A stretch of 64,000 bases of DNA, taken from positions 1-64,000 of the forward strand of contig NZ_BDJF01000032.1 in NCBI RefSeq assembly GCF_001895205.1, in the 5' to 3' direction. A model generated the notes under the pieces. The model saw nothing but the letters and a program-made list of their open reading frames with translations. It was not told the origin of the DNA and did not search any database. Positions 47,255-57,025 of this stretch are shown here, piece after piece (positions within the stretch are counted from its first letter, which is position 1; every line of letters begins with the position of its first letter). The position numbers and the translations under genes were made by a program. The DNA comes from Vibrio injensis (lineage in GTDB: Bacteria > Pseudomonadota > Gammaproteobacteria > Enterobacterales > Vibrionaceae).

Positions 47255-48568
47255 CTAAGCAACATCATTAGAGGATTGTTCTACCACTGAACGAGCCATA
47301 AAGAACATGCATATTAGCGCCGCTAACGACGGTAAAACCCAACCCATACCGACATCAAACAGTGGCAACATGTCGAACATTGACATATCTAGCCCAACGA
47401 CTTGAGCGGCATCAATTAAAGCAAACAAGAACGCAACTAAAGTCACAACCCGAAAAGCCACTTTAGGATTCGGCATTTTGTGGCGCACAAAGGCGAGAAC
47501 CACTAGCGCTATCGCGACAGGATAAAGCGCAACCAAAACTGGAATCGACAAAGCAATCAGCTGAGATAAACCAACATTAGCAACCACTGCACAAGCAACG
47601 CCATTAATCACTACCCAAGCGCGGTATGGAAGAGGCGTCAAGGAGCAGAAGTAATCTGAACACGCAGAAATAAGACCGATCGCCGTCGTCAAACAGGCTA
47701 AAAGGACGATGGTCGATAAAACTAACTGCCCATAAGGACCAAATAAAGCTTGTACATATTGGCTTAAAATAAAGCCACCATTATCTGCGCCAGCGGCAAT
47801 AGCTGAACTGGTTGCACCAAGATAAAACAGAGAGATGTACACCGAAGCAAGACCGAAGGCAGCAATAAAGGCTGAACTGATAAGATATTTCGTCGTCGCA
47901 CGCTGCTCGGTAATCCCCTTAGCACGCAAAGCATCGACGATTAACATTCCAAACATCAAAGCCGCTAAGGTATCCATGGTGTTGTAACCTTCCAAGAAAC
48001 CTTTAGTGAAAGGTTGAGTGGCATAAGGCCCAGTGGCCGGCATCCAATCGCCTTGAGGGTCTAAGAACACACCAATCGCCAACACGACTAGACCGATAAA
48101 GAGCGCGGGAGTTAATACTTTACCGATGAGGTCAATTAAACGTCCTTGCGACCAAGAGAAAAACATTGCTACCAAAAAGAAAAGGATCGAGAAAATAGTT
48201 AGGTGAGCTTGCGAGCTATCAGCAAAGAGTGGACTAACCGCCATTTCATAAGCAACCAGTCCGGTTCGTGGCGCAGCAAAAGCCGGACCGATAATAATGA
48301 AGATCAATACGGCAATCAGTGTCGCGACTTTGATTGGCAGATCTTTCGTAAGGTGATTCCAGCTACCTCCAGCAATCGCCACCGCAATGATCGTCACTAA
48401 AGGCAGTCCCACCGCCGTCAATAAAAAGCCCCCCATGGCAGACATCAAGTTTATCCCAGCTTGTTGACCCGCTAATGGCGGAAAGATAATGTTGCCTGCG
48501 CCTAAAAAGAAGGCAAATAGCATAAAGCCTAATGCGGCAATATCTGTTAATTTTAACGTCTGTTTCAC
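47255..48568 (-). CDS. brnQ: Branched-chain amino acid / sodium symporter BrnQ (LIVCS family)
   Basis: 437 residues, 12 predicted membrane helices. Imports leucine, isoleucine and valine with sodium. N-terminal signature DIAALGFMLFAFFLGAGNIIFPP and the segment GYNTMDTLAALMFGMLIVDALRAKG identify the family. GTG start with AAGGG six nt upstream. Monocistronic. An Lrp-like site lies 135 nt upstream. Confidence 0.93.
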   Translation of the reverse strand: MKQTLKLTDIAALGFMLFAFFLGAGNIIFPPLAGQQAGINLMSAMGGFLLTAVGLPLVTIIAVAIAGGSWNHLTKDLPIKVATLIAVLIFIIIGPAFAAPRTGLVAYEMAVSPLFADSSQAHLTIFSILFFLVAMFFSWSQGRLIDLIGKVLTPALFIGLVVLAIGVFLDPQGDWMPATGPYATQPFTKGFLEGYNTMDTLAALMFGMLIVDALRAKGITEQRATTKYLISSAFIAAFGLASVYISLFYLGATSSAIAAGADNGGFILSQYVQALFGPYGQLVLSTIVLLACLTTAIGLISACSDYFCSLTPLPYRAWVVINGVACAVVANVGLSQLIALSIPVLVALYPVAIALVVLAFVRHKMPNPKVAFRVVTLVAFLFALIDAAQVVGLDMSMFDMLPLFDVGMGWVLPSLAALICMFFMARSVVEQSSNDVA

Positions 48569-48875
48569 AGATAACCCTTATATTTACTTATTTAATGAAT
48601 GTTGTGTGTGCATCTCTAGACAGTACAAGCCATCTAGTTTTTAGTGAAGGCGAATAATGAACAACCTATCAGCATTTCGCAATAGCTAAGGGAAAAACAC
48701 TACATTAATTTATTCTGAAGGTTCAATAGCAGTTAAATACACTAATTTATAAAACATTAATGGAATGATATTTCAGTTACCAACCCATGACTGCGGTTGT
48801 TTTTTCAGCACAAAACACCAAACAAAAAACCAACAGCAGATTAACTTTTAAAAAACAACCCCATAGCGATATTTA
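48569..48875. promoter_or_regulatory. brnQ-trmN6 divergent region with a candidate Lrp site
   Basis: 307 bp, AT-rich, no gene. CATTAATTTATTCTG (48703-48717) matches the Lrp consensus YAGHAWATTWTDCTR at 13 of 15 positions. Leucine-responsive control of a branched-chain amino acid importer is reasonable, but a single half-decent match in AT-rich DNA is weak evidence. No clear promoter elements stand out. Confidence 0.35.
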
Positions 48876-49598
48876 ATGAAGACAGATCGACCGATAACAA
48901 AAGGCTTTCGTTTTAAGCAATTTACCATTGAACCTGGGCACAGTGGCATGCCCGTCAGCACCGATGGTGTACTATTGGGAGCCTGGGCTTTCACCCGCCC
49001 CCCCGAACGTATACTCGACATTGGTTGTGGTACAGGCTTACTGAGCTTAATGTGTGCTCAACGTTTTTCCGATAGTCACATTTACGCTATCGATATTGAT
49101 CAGCAAGCATTTTTGGCCACGGCAAATAATGTACGTCGCTCAGCATGGTCGGCACGTATAGAAGTGGTCCATGATGATATTACCGCTTTACGTTTTATTC
49201 AGCCGTTTGATGCCATCATCTGTAATCCCCCCTATTTTAATAGCGGGCAACCAGCACAACAAAAAACGCGAGCGATCGCGCGTCATACAGATACGCTTTC
49301 TCATCAACAATTACTGCTCTGTTTGACAGAATATTTAACTCACCAAGGTACTGCTAGCCTAATTTTACCCGAACAAGAAGGACAAGCATTGATTGAACAA
49401 GCACGACAACAAGGTTGGTATTTAACCCGACTCTGTCAAGTCAGATCTACGGCAGAAAAACCGGTGCAACGACTATTATTTGAACTGAGCCGTACCGAAC
49501 AACAATTACAATCAAGCGAGCTGATCATTCGTGAGTCCGGCAACTATAGCGACGCATTTATCCAGCTTACCCGTGCTTTTTATCTTAAGATGGTGTAA
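48876..49598 (+). CDS. trmN6: tRNA1(Val) adenine-37 N6-methyltransferase TrmN6 (YfiC)
   Basis: 240 residues, Rossmann-fold SAM methyltransferase. SAM-binding motif I ILDIGCGTGLLSLM and the N6-adenine active-site motif NPPYF (FDAIICNPPYF) are clear. FKQFTIEPGHSGMPVSTDGVLLGAW is the family N-terminal signature. It sits immediately upstream of srmB (89-bp gap); in E. coli yfiC and srmB are divergent neighbours. Confidence 0.92.
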   Translation: MKTDRPITKGFRFKQFTIEPGHSGMPVSTDGVLLGAWAFTRPPERILDIGCGTGLLSLMCAQRFSDSHIYAIDIDQQAFLATANNVRRSAWSARIEVVHDDITALRFIQPFDAIICNPPYFNSGQPAQQKTRAIARHTDTLSHQQLLLCLTEYLTHQGTASLILPEQEGQALIEQARQQGWYLTRLCQVRSTAEKPVQRLLFELSRTEQQLQSSELIIRESGNYSDAFIQLTRAFYLKMV

Positions 49599-49687
49599 TT
49601 AAAGATGTGATCTAGACGTGGATCCAACTATAATGTGCGCCCTCTATTTTAGACTATTCAGCCCGAGCCTTGCGGAGTAAATAAACT

Positions 49688-50923
49688 GTGACTAAAACCT
49701 TTGCTGACCTAGAACTGGATGACAATCTCCTTGATGCAATTAAAGAATTAGGCTTCGAACGCCCAACTCAAGTGCAAGAGGAGGCGATTCCCCACGCCCT
49801 GGACGGTAGAGATATTCTTGCCTCTGCTCCGACAGGCACTGGAAAAACGGCAGCGTTTGTGATTCCAGCTCTGCAATATTTACAAGATTTTCCACGCAAA
49901 AAACCGGGACCTGCGCGAATGCTGATCCTGACGCCAACGCGTGAATTGGCAATGCAGATCACTGAGCAAGCTCGTCAACTCGCCAAACATACTCGGCTGA
50001 ATATCTTTACCATCACCGGAGGAGTGCAGTATCAAGAACACGCAGATATTCTTGCTACCACGCAAGATATTGTGGTGGCGACACCGGGGCGCCTACTTGA
50101 ATACATCAACGCCGAGCGCTTCGATTGCCGGGCGATTGAATGGTTGATCCTTGATGAAGCCGACCGCATGTTGGATATGGGATTTGGTCCTGTCGTCGAT
50201 CGTTTAGCCGCCGAATGCCGCTGGCGTAAACAAACCTTACTCTTTTCTGCGACCTTAGAAGGCCGTGGCGTCGAAGGCTTTACCGCGGATCTTCTCAATA
50301 ACCCAGCAGAAATTACCGCAGAACCACCTCGTCGGGAACGGAAAAAAATCGCGCAGTGGTATCATCGTGCTGACAGCATGCAACATAAACTCGACCTGCT
50401 AAAAGTGATTCTTACTCAGCAAGCCGAGCGTTCTATCGTGTTTCTCAAAACCCGTGAACGCTTAGCCGAATTACGAGGAGAACTAGAACGAGCCCAAATC
50501 CCTTGTGCTTGGATCCAAGGTGAAATGCCGCAAGATCGACGTAACAACGCCATTAGCCGTTTTCGTGAAGGGGATGTCAATATCCTACTGGCGACCGATG
50601 TCGCTGCACGAGGTATTGATATTCCTGATGTCAGTCACGTGATTAACTTTGATATGCCACGTAGCGCGGATGTTTACCTCCATCGTATTGGTCGAACCGC
50701 TCGAGCCGGTAAAAAAGGCAATGCGATTTCTTTAGTCGAAGCGCATGATCAAATGATGATGGATCGCGTCGCTCGCTATGTGAAAGAAGAGATTAAAGAA
50801 CGCTTTATTGATGGATTACGCCCTACGCATAAAAAGCCGGTGTTTAAGAAAAAGAAAAAAGACGACAGTAAAAAGAAAGTTGCCGCCAAAAGCGTGAAGA
50901 AAAAGACCAAGAAAAAGAAATAA
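49688..50923 (+). CDS. srmB: ATP-dependent RNA helicase SrmB (DEAD-box)
   Basis: 411 residues. Assists early 50S subunit assembly. The Q motif (FERPTQVQEEAIP), Walker A ASAPTGTGKT, DEAD in LDEADRMLDMGF, SAT, and helicase-C motifs ARGIDIPDVSHVINFD and HRIGRTARAG are all present. The C-terminal tail is a run of Lys-rich repeats (residues about 375-411), shorter than in DeaD or RhlE. GTG start with GGAG 11 nt upstream. Confidence 0.93.
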   Translation: MTKTFADLELDDNLLDAIKELGFERPTQVQEEAIPHALDGRDILASAPTGTGKTAAFVIPALQYLQDFPRKKPGPARMLILTPTRELAMQITEQARQLAKHTRLNIFTITGGVQYQEHADILATTQDIVVATPGRLLEYINAERFDCRAIEWLILDEADRMLDMGFGPVVDRLAAECRWRKQTLLFSATLEGRGVEGFTADLLNNPAEITAEPPRRERKKIAQWYHRADSMQHKLDLLKVILTQQAERSIVFLKTRERLAELRGELERAQIPCAWIQGEMPQDRRNNAISRFREGDVNILLATDVAARGIDIPDVSHVINFDMPRSADVYLHRIGRTARAGKKGNAISLVEAHDQMMMDRVARYVKEEIKERFIDGLRPTHKKPVFKKKKKDDSKKKVAAKSVKKKTKKKK

Positions 50924-50930
50924 ACCCAAT

Positions 50931-50965
50931 AAAAAAGCCGATGAACAATCCATCGGCTTTTTTAT
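50931..50965. terminator. Bidirectional terminator between srmB and prfC
   Basis: AAAAAAGCCGATG (50931-50943) pairs with CATCGGCTTTTTT (50951-50963), loop AACAATC, with T-runs on both strands for these convergent genes. Confidence 0.95.
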
Positions 50966-50986
50966 TACTCATGAGTTAACGACGCA

Positions 50987-52576
50987 TTAATGCTCACGTG
51001 TCGCTCGGAAAATAATCTCCGGAGCACGTTCTTGCGCTAAGTTAAGGTTAACCATGGTTGGAGCGATATACGCTAAGTTATCACCACCATCCAGAGCCAA
51101 ATTACTTTGGTTTTTACGCTTAAACTCTTCGAACTTCTTCGCATCAGCGCACTCGACCCAACGTGCGGTTGCCACATTAACGCCTTCGTAAATGGCTTCC
51201 ACATTATATTCCGATTTCAAACGTGCCACGACCACGTCAAACTGCAGCACACCTACCGCTCCAACAATCAAATCGTTATTTTGTAGTGGACGGAAAACTT
51301 GCACGGCTCCCTCTTCAGAGAGTTGTACTAGCCCTTTCAGTAGCTGTTTCTGTTTGAGAGGATCACGCAGACGAATACGGCGAAACAGCTCTGGAGCAAA
51401 GTTAGGGATCCCAGAGAATTTCAGTGATTCACCTTGGGTAAAAGTATCACCAATTTGAATCGTACCGTGGTTATGTAACCCTATGATATCTCCAGCGAAA
51501 GCTTCTTCGGCACGTGAGCGATCGCCCGCCATGAACGTCACCGCATCGGAAATACTAACTTGCTTACCAAGGCGAACATGATTCATCTTCATGCCCTGTT
51601 TGTACGTCCCAGAAACAATGCGCATAAAGGCAATACGATCTCGGTGTTTAGGATCCATATTGGCTTGAATTTTAAACACAAAACCAGAGAATTTTTCTTC
51701 CGTCGCTTCAACCACACGTTCATTCGCTTGACGAGCTAAAGGCGCTGGAGCCCATTCGGTAAGTCCATCAAGCATATGGTCAACACCAAAATTACCGAGT
51801 GCCGTACCAAAAAATACTGGTGTCAAAGCACCTTGCATAAATAGCTCAAGATCAAACTCGTGAGAGGCCCCCAACACCAACTCTAGCTCTTCCCGTAATT
51901 GATTAGCTAAATCAGCCCCGATTTGAGCATCAAGATCTGGGTTTGTTAACCCTTTAATCACTCGTTGCTCTTGAATGGTATGTCCCTGTCCAGAAGAGTA
52001 TAAAATGGTTTCATCACGATGAATGTGGTACACCCCTTTAAACGCTTTACCACAACCAATCGGCCATGTGATCGGTGCACAAGCAATGTTTAGCTCATCT
52101 TCCACTTCATCGAGCAGCTCCATCGGATCTCTAATTTCGCGGTCCAATTTATTCATAAAGGTAATAATTGGCGTATCGCGCAGACGAGTGACTTCCATCA
52201 ACTTACGAGTTCGGTCCTCAACCCCTTTTGCCGCATCGATAACCATCAGACATGAGTCGACTGCTGTTAGCGTCCGATAGGTATCTTCCGAGAAATCTTC
52301 GTGTCCCGGAGTATCCAGCAGATTGACCAACGCATTTTGATAAGGGAACTGCATTACCGATGTGGTGACAGAGATACCACGCTCTTTCTCCATCTCCATC
52401 CAGTCAGATTTAGCATGCTGTGCTGAACCACGGCCTTTTACCGTGCCAGCGGTTTGAATCGCGCGTCCAAATAATAAGACTTTTTCGGTAATGGTGGTTT
52501 TACCCGCATCGGGGTGCGAAATAATAGCAAAAGTTCGGCGCTTTGAGACTTCGCCGATAAAAGGAGTCGTTGACAT
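50987..52576 (-). CDS. prfC: Peptide chain release factor 3 (GTPase)
   Basis: 529 residues. Recycles RF1 and RF2 off the ribosome after termination. GTPase motifs: G1 [10 protein letters not shown]3 [15 protein letters not shown]4 NKLDRE. Downstream are an EF-G-like beta-barrel domain II and a C-terminal domain III. It complements the prfB gene 4 kb away. Monocistronic, with a 196-bp gap to the divergent GGDEF-EAL gene. Confidence 0.96.
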   Translation of the reverse strand: MSTTPFIGEVSKRRTFAIISHPDAGKTTITEKVLLFGRAIQTAGTVKGRGSAQHAKSDWMEMEKERGISVTTSVMQFPYQNALVNLLDTPGHEDFSEDTYRTLTAVDSCLMVIDAAKGVEDRTRKLMEVTRLRDTPIITFMNKLDREIRDPMELLDEVEDELNIACAPITWPIGCGKAFKGVYHIHRDETILYSSGQGHTIQEQRVIKGLTNPDLDAQIGADLANQLREELELVLGASHEFDLELFMQGALTPVFFGTALGNFGVDHMLDGLTEWAPAPLARQANERVVEATEEKFSGFVFKIQANMDPKHRDRIAFMRIVSGTYKQGMKMNHVRLGKQVSISDAVTFMAGDRSRAEEAFAGDIIGLHNHGTIQIGDTFTQGESLKFSGIPNFAPELFRRIRLRDPLKQKQLLKGLVQLSEEGAVQVFRPLQNNDLIVGAVGVLQFDVVVARLKSEYNVEAIYEGVNVATARWVECADAKKFEEFKRKNQSNLALDGGDNLAYIAPTMVNLNLAQERAPEIIFRATREH

Positions 52577-52772
52577 GCAAGGTATCTTCTTTTTCGGCCG
52601 ACAGCTAACTCAATGCGAGGGTGTCGACCTTATGGTTCAAATTGTCGGATATTCTCGCTGATCTTAAGGTTTGGAGCAACTAAAGGCGTATCGCATTATT
52701 TAATCAGAAAAGTTAATTTATCTATCATTATGAACTATAAATACTAAATACTTAAAAATAGATTCAGTCCTG

Positions 52773-54794
52773 ATGACATTAAAGCCTATCAACTCCCTTG
52801 CGTTTCGACAAGCGAACACCGTATTTTGGGTCTCCGTGTTGGTTGGCCTCTGCTTTAGCTTGTATCATACTTTGGTTGATTTGCATCATGAGCAAAAACG
52901 AGTTGAAGAGTATTATCAATTCAAACTCGTGCAAAATTATACTAATGCCAGCCAAGCGGCTTACCACCTTAATCATTTATTAGCAGAACAAGTGGTCTCT
53001 TCTTTAATGGCAGAGCCAGCGATCATTAACGCGGCAGTGATTGATGATTTTGGTGATGTCTTAGCTAAGCAGCAGCGACCTATCAGTCATCCCTCGTTAA
53101 TGACAAGCAGTTTGGTGAGTTACCTTACACCTGAAAGTCCGGTTTTTGTCAGCGAATTACATCAACCCGATTCGCAAATTGTGGTCGGAAAACTGAGCTT
53201 TATGATTGATGGCAATAGCATTGCTCATGCGTTTATCGTCAAAACCACTCGGGTGATCCTGTTTGATTTACTGCGTAATACGCTATTAACCATTATCTTA
53301 TTGGCCTTTTTCTATCGTAAACTTTCCCGCCCAATCACCACGTTAATTGACTGGGTACGTTCATTACCTACCGCTCAACACCCCATCCCGACCAATTTAC
53401 TACGCCCCAAAGACGAATTAAGTGAGCTTGCCTCTAGCTTTCAGTCTTTATGGCAAGACAAAGAAAAAGCGCAAGCCAAACTGAACCACTTGGCCTACTA
53501 CGATGGTTTAACCGGATTAGCTAATCGGGGATTATTGCTGCAAACACTGACTCAAGCGATTGCTTATGCGCATCAACGCCAACACACAGGTGCACTTTTT
53601 TACTTAGATTTAGACCGTTTTAAAACCATTAATGATTCTTTAGGGCACACCATTGGCGATACCTTAATTCAATCCATCGCGCACCGTTTACAGGCTTGGG
53701 CCAATCAGAGTTATACTGCTGCCAGAGTGGGCGGAGATGAATTCGCAATTATTATTCCCAGTTTACCTTATCAACAAATTTCGAGTATCGCTCAGCAGTT
53801 ATTGGCTTTATTGGCTAACCCTCATTCGATTGATGGCCATCAGCTGTATTGTACCGCCAGTATTGGTATTGCCACTTTCCCCTCTGAAGGGATCACCAGT
53901 TTGGATGTTTTTCGACAAGCAGATACTGCCCTTTACCGCGCAAAAACCTGTGGACGAAATAAATATTTATTTTATGAACCGGAAATGCAGGCGCAAGTAG
54001 AGACGTTTCTTGATATAGAGAAGGGGCTTCACGAAGCTTTGCAATACCATCAATTGGAGCTTTATTACCAACCACAAGTGAATGAGCAGCATCAATTGAT
54101 TGGTGTTGAAGCATTAATCCGTTGGCATCATCCAGAAAAAGGGCTACTTCCGCCCGGTATTTTTATGCCAGTCGCTGAAGAGACCGGACAGATTTTACCG
54201 ATTGGCCGCTGGATCATCGAGCAAGCTTGTTATCAACTCTCTCAATGGCAAAAACGTGGCGTGCTTCCTGAACATTTTCGCCGTTTAGCGATCAATATTA
54301 GTCCGCTGCAGTTTTCACAGGCCTCTTTTGTTGAACACATCGTTGCCACCCTTCAACAAAGTGGGATCAGTGGTCACTATATTGAATTAGAAATCACTGA
54401 AGGCTTACTGTTAGAGAATATCGATGAAGCCATTCAAAAAATTGCTCAGCTAAAAAGCCAGTCGCTGCATTTGGCGATTGATGATTTTGGTACAGGGTAT
54501 TCATCGCTACGCTACTTAAAAGATCTCGCGGTTGACGTATTAAAAATTGATCGTTCTTTTGTCACCCAATTGCATTTAGATCCTAGCGCGCAGGCGATTG
54601 TCGATACTATTTTATTGATTGCCAAACGTCTTGATTTACAAGTGATTGCCGAGGGCGTTGAAGACAAATTCGAGCTAGAGGCACTGAAAACTATGGGGTG
54701 CACACAGTTCCAAGGGTACTTATTTGATAAACCCTTAACCAGCCAAGAACTTGAACAGCGGTTTATTCACCATTGTTATTCAAAAACGCCTTAG
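52773..54794 (+). CDS. Membrane-anchored GGDEF-EAL cyclic di-GMP protein
   Basis: 673 residues. Two transmembrane helices (about 14-34 and 162-182) bracket a periplasmic sensor region of about 125 residues; a HAMP-like linker (about 183-235) leads to a GGDEF domain (GGDEF at 320-324) and an EAL domain (EAL at 446-448). Both sites look competent: GGDEF is intact, and the EAL domain keeps INISPLQF, ELEITEG, DDFGTGYSS, LKIDRSF and EGVE. No RxxD inhibitory site precedes GGDEF (ARVGGDEF). It could be a cyclase, a phosphodiesterase or switch between them. The ligand is unknown. Confidence 0.9.
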   Translation: MTLKPINSLAFRQANTVFWVSVLVGLCFSLYHTLVDLHHEQKRVEEYYQFKLVQNYTNASQAAYHLNHLLAEQVVSSLMAEPAIINAAVIDDFGDVLAKQQRPISHPSLMTSSLVSYLTPESPVFVSELHQPDSQIVVGKLSFMIDGNSIAHAFIVKTTRVILFDLLRNTLLTIILLAFFYRKLSRPITTLIDWVRSLPTAQHPIPTNLLRPKDELSELASSFQSLWQDKEKAQAKLNHLAYYDGLTGLANRGLLLQTLTQAIAYAHQRQHTGALFYLDLDRFKTINDSLGHTIGDTLIQSIAHRLQAWANQSYTAARVGGDEFAIIIPSLPYQQISSIAQQLLALLANPHSIDGHQLYCTASIGIATFPSEGITSLDVFRQADTALYRAKTCGRNKYLFYEPEMQAQVETFLDIEKGLHEALQYHQLELYYQPQVNEQHQLIGVEALIRWHHPEKGLLPPGIFMPVAEETGQILPIGRWIIEQACYQLSQWQKRGVLPEHFRRLAINISPLQFSQASFVEHIVATLQQSGISGHYIELEITEGLLLENIDEAIQKIAQLKSQSLHLAIDDFGTGYSSLRYLKDLAVDVLKIDRSFVTQLHLDPSAQAIVDTILLIAKRLDLQVIAEGVEDKFELEALKTMGCTQFQGYLFDKPLTSQELEQRFIHHCYSKTP

Positions 54795-54851
54795 CTACAG
54801 ATAAAAGAGAACCAGCGATACCAATAACGCCGTAGTGTCAGTTAGAGAGGA

Positions 54852-55298
54852 TCACAAGAAAAAATAACTCATGATGATCGCATCTTCTTTACCCTGTTCG
54901 GTCGGATAATAATTAAAACGTCGATCAATCTCATTAAAACCTGCATCTTGATACAGCCGAAAAGCGCGTTGGTTACTCGCTCTCACTTCTAACCAAGCAC
55001 TTTGTGCTTGCAAGCGCTCACCTTGCTGAATAAAGTCTTCAATTAATTGCTTACCGTAACCTTTACCCTGCTCACTTGGCGCAATCGCTAGATTAAGTAG
55101 GGTGATTTCACCGACAACATGCTGCGCATAATAGTAACCCAATAGCTGATCGTTAAGTAACATTGCTCGATGACACGCGCCACGGCTGGCTAAATCATCA
55201 ATCATATTCTTTGACCAAGGATGAGAATGAGCCTGTTGTTCTATCGACCAAACTTGGCGCAAATGTTCAACAGAGAGAGGAACAAAGTAAATACTCAT
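54852..55298 (-). CDS. rimI: Ribosomal protein S18 alanine N-acetyltransferase RimI
   Basis: 148 residues, GNAT fold. The acetyl-CoA loop is APSEQGKGYGKQLI and the C-terminal family signature is WLEVRASNQRAFRLYQDAGFNEIDRR...YPTEQGKEDAI. Length equals E. coli RimI. It starts 3 nt after holD, the conserved holD-rimI pair. Confidence 0.93.
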   Translation of the reverse strand: MSIYFVPLSVEHLRQVWSIEQQAHSHPWSKNMIDDLASRGACHRAMLLNDQLLGYYYAQHVVGEITLLNLAIAPSEQGKGYGKQLIEDFIQQGERLQAQSAWLEVRASNQRAFRLYQDAGFNEIDRRFNYYPTEQGKEDAIIMSYFFL

Positions 55299-55301
55299 TG
55301 T

Positions 55302-55703
55302 TTATTGCGCTCCGTAAGAACAGATTTGTTGCCATAGTTCTCGTCGATGGTGCGTATTGCCTTCAACTTCACTTAATGCTGGCGTGTGTAATGCTTTTGC
55401 CGTTGTGACGGCACTTACTTGACAATCGACATACCATATCCATTGCAGATCATTGAGTTCCAATTGACACAGCTGGTGAGGATAGACATGCCTTGCTTGT
55501 GATAAGTTGAGCTGAAAGCTGTTTAATACTCGTTCTAACCAAACCAATTGTGCACCAGAAGGCAAGAGCGAACTAACCAGCAATAATCGGCACTGTTTAT
55601 CGAGAGACTCTATCGGAGGTGAGTAGCCAGCCAATCGTTGTGGATGAATAAGCTGCCACTCTTGAATACCCATCGCCTGTAAATAGTGTTGCTGCTCAAA
55701 CAT
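55302..55703 (-). CDS. holD: DNA polymerase III psi subunit HolD
   Basis: 133 residues. Psi bridges the clamp-loader gamma complex to chi and SSB. Recognised from the N-terminal YLQAMGIQEWQLIHPQRL segment (the gamma-binding helix) and the C-terminal ALHTPALSEVEG...LWQQICSY segment. The middle is variable, as usual for this fast-evolving subunit. Coupled with rimI. Confidence 0.88.
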   Translation of the reverse strand: MFEQQHYLQAMGIQEWQLIHPQRLAGYSPPIESLDKQCRLLLVSSLLPSGAQLVWLERVLNSFQLNLSQARHVYPHQLCQLELNDLQWIWYVDCQVSAVTTAKALHTPALSEVEGNTHHRRELWQQICSYGAQ

Positions 55704-55788
55704 GATGTTCTACTTCACGAAATTTATCTGCACATGCTAACAAATATCGACCATCAAGCCTATAGCGGAAGTATTGAGAGCTATCCTG

Positions 55789-56310
55789 TTACGTATCTAA
55801 ATGCTTAAAGGCATCAGTAAACTCAGGGCAATACTCAATCAGCCCTTGGCGTTCAATAAACGCCTCCTCCCATAAAGCCACCACTTGAAAAGCAGAAGCG
55901 AGTTCAGGCCATGGGCAGGAGAAACCATACCGTTGCGCATCGTTAAAGCCAAAGCGTTGATAATAATTAGGATCCCCCAATACGACACAAGCAGGATAGC
56001 CCAGCTCACCGAGCGAACTTAATCCCTCATTCACCAGCATTGCACCGATACCTTGCTTGCGATGCTCTTTCGCCACCGCTAAGGGGGCTAAGCCTTGCCA
56101 ATTAAGATCCTCACCATTAAGAGTGACAGGGCTAAACAGAGCGTAGCCGATAATTTCGCCTTGCTCATCACATGCCACTAACGATAGTGTTCGACGCCCA
56201 TTCTCACGTAGCGCTGTGACCAAATTGGCTTCGCTATCGGTAGCAAATACCGCGCTTAATAATCGCTCAACAGCAAGAATATCCGCAGGAGCTTCAGTTC
56301 GAATAAGCAT
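55789..56310 (-). CDS. GNAT N-acetyltransferase (YhbS-like)
   Basis: 173 residues. Acetyl-CoA-binding motif PLAVAKEHRKQGIGAMLVNEGL and the YhbS-family segment VVLGDPNYYQRFGF are present. Substrate unknown. In E. coli yhbS follows yhbT (ubiT), and here it overlaps the end of ubiT by 17 nt, so the pair is translated together. Confidence 0.88.
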   Translation of the reverse strand: MLIRTEAPADILAVERLLSAVFATDSEANLVTALRENGRRTLSLVACDEQGEIIGYALFSPVTLNGEDLNWQGLAPLAVAKEHRKQGIGAMLVNEGLSSLGELGYPACVVLGDPNYYQRFGFNDAQRYGFSCPWPELASAFQVVALWEEAFIERQGLIEYCPEFTDAFKHLDT

Positions 56311-56821
56311 TCATTACCTCATTTTGTGTGTTTGGCATCTGCATGCCTTTATGCACAAAATCAGCCAACTGGTGAAGCAAAATTTGCAATCCCTGAGGTA
56401 ATTGTTCAAGATCCACACTATCCATCAAGTTTTTAACGGCTAATCCTAGTTCGGTATCCCCTTCAATCGACAAACGCCTTTGAAAGAACAAGGTATCTGG
56501 ATCTTCTTTGCGACCAGCAATCAAAATAAAATCATTCAAACATCCACTAAAACTGACATCTTCTTGGCAAGGGCAATCGGCGACGATTAACTGCGGATGT
56601 TGATAGCTAATAAACCAACGTAATGCGATATCATGTATTTCGATTTTAAGCCATTTTCCCTCCAGAAACTCAAAATCGCCATCAGCGAGCGCTTCTTGAA
56701 AAACCAACTTCAGCCCCTCTAACAAGGCTATTTTTTGTACTCGATGAGGCAATAAATGGACTGGAGATCGCAAAATTGATGGGGCATTTTGTACGAGTTG
56801 ACGACGAATCTTGTTTATCAC
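56294..56821 (-). CDS. ubiT: UbiT (YhbT), SCP2-domain accessory factor of O2-independent ubiquinone synthesis
   Basis: 175 residues with an SCP2 sterol-carrier-like fold; FEFLEGKWLKIEI, RKEDPDTLFFQRRLSIEGDTELGL and KNLMD are near-identical to enteric UbiT. In E. coli UbiT, UbiU and UbiV make ubiquinone without oxygen; UbiT probably binds the isoprenoid intermediate. GTG start. Here ubiU-ubiV are 2.4 kb away on the opposite strand with the RocS-like gene between them. Confidence 0.92.
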   Translation of the reverse strand: MINKIRRQLVQNAPSILRSPVHLLPHRVQKIALLEGLKLVFQEALADGDFEFLEGKWLKIEIHDIALRWFISYQHPQLIVADCPCQEDVSFSGCLNDFILIAGRKEDPDTLFFQRRLSIEGDTELGLAVKNLMDSVDLEQLPQGLQILLHQLADFVHKGMQMPNTQNEVMNAYSN

Positions 56822-57025
56822 GCGTATTATCCGTTACCTTAAGAGACTGAGCACTATCATAATGGATGTTAAGCTCACAATACCTGTTATGCATCAAAAA
56901 ATGGTTATCGATTAAGATGGCAATGACGCTTTTCAGCCAATGGAATCAAGGTTATAGTTGATGGATCTTTGATGAGTAATTCTTACCGTGAATAGTACAT
57001 ACTGTATAACATTGGTCATATTTTG

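Noticed and set aside
55302..55400. The ALSEVEG segment in HolD, which resembles a repeat-derived peptide
   Set aside because: It lines up with the normal HolD C-terminal segment (TPALSDLY... in E. coli), so no insertion is needed.
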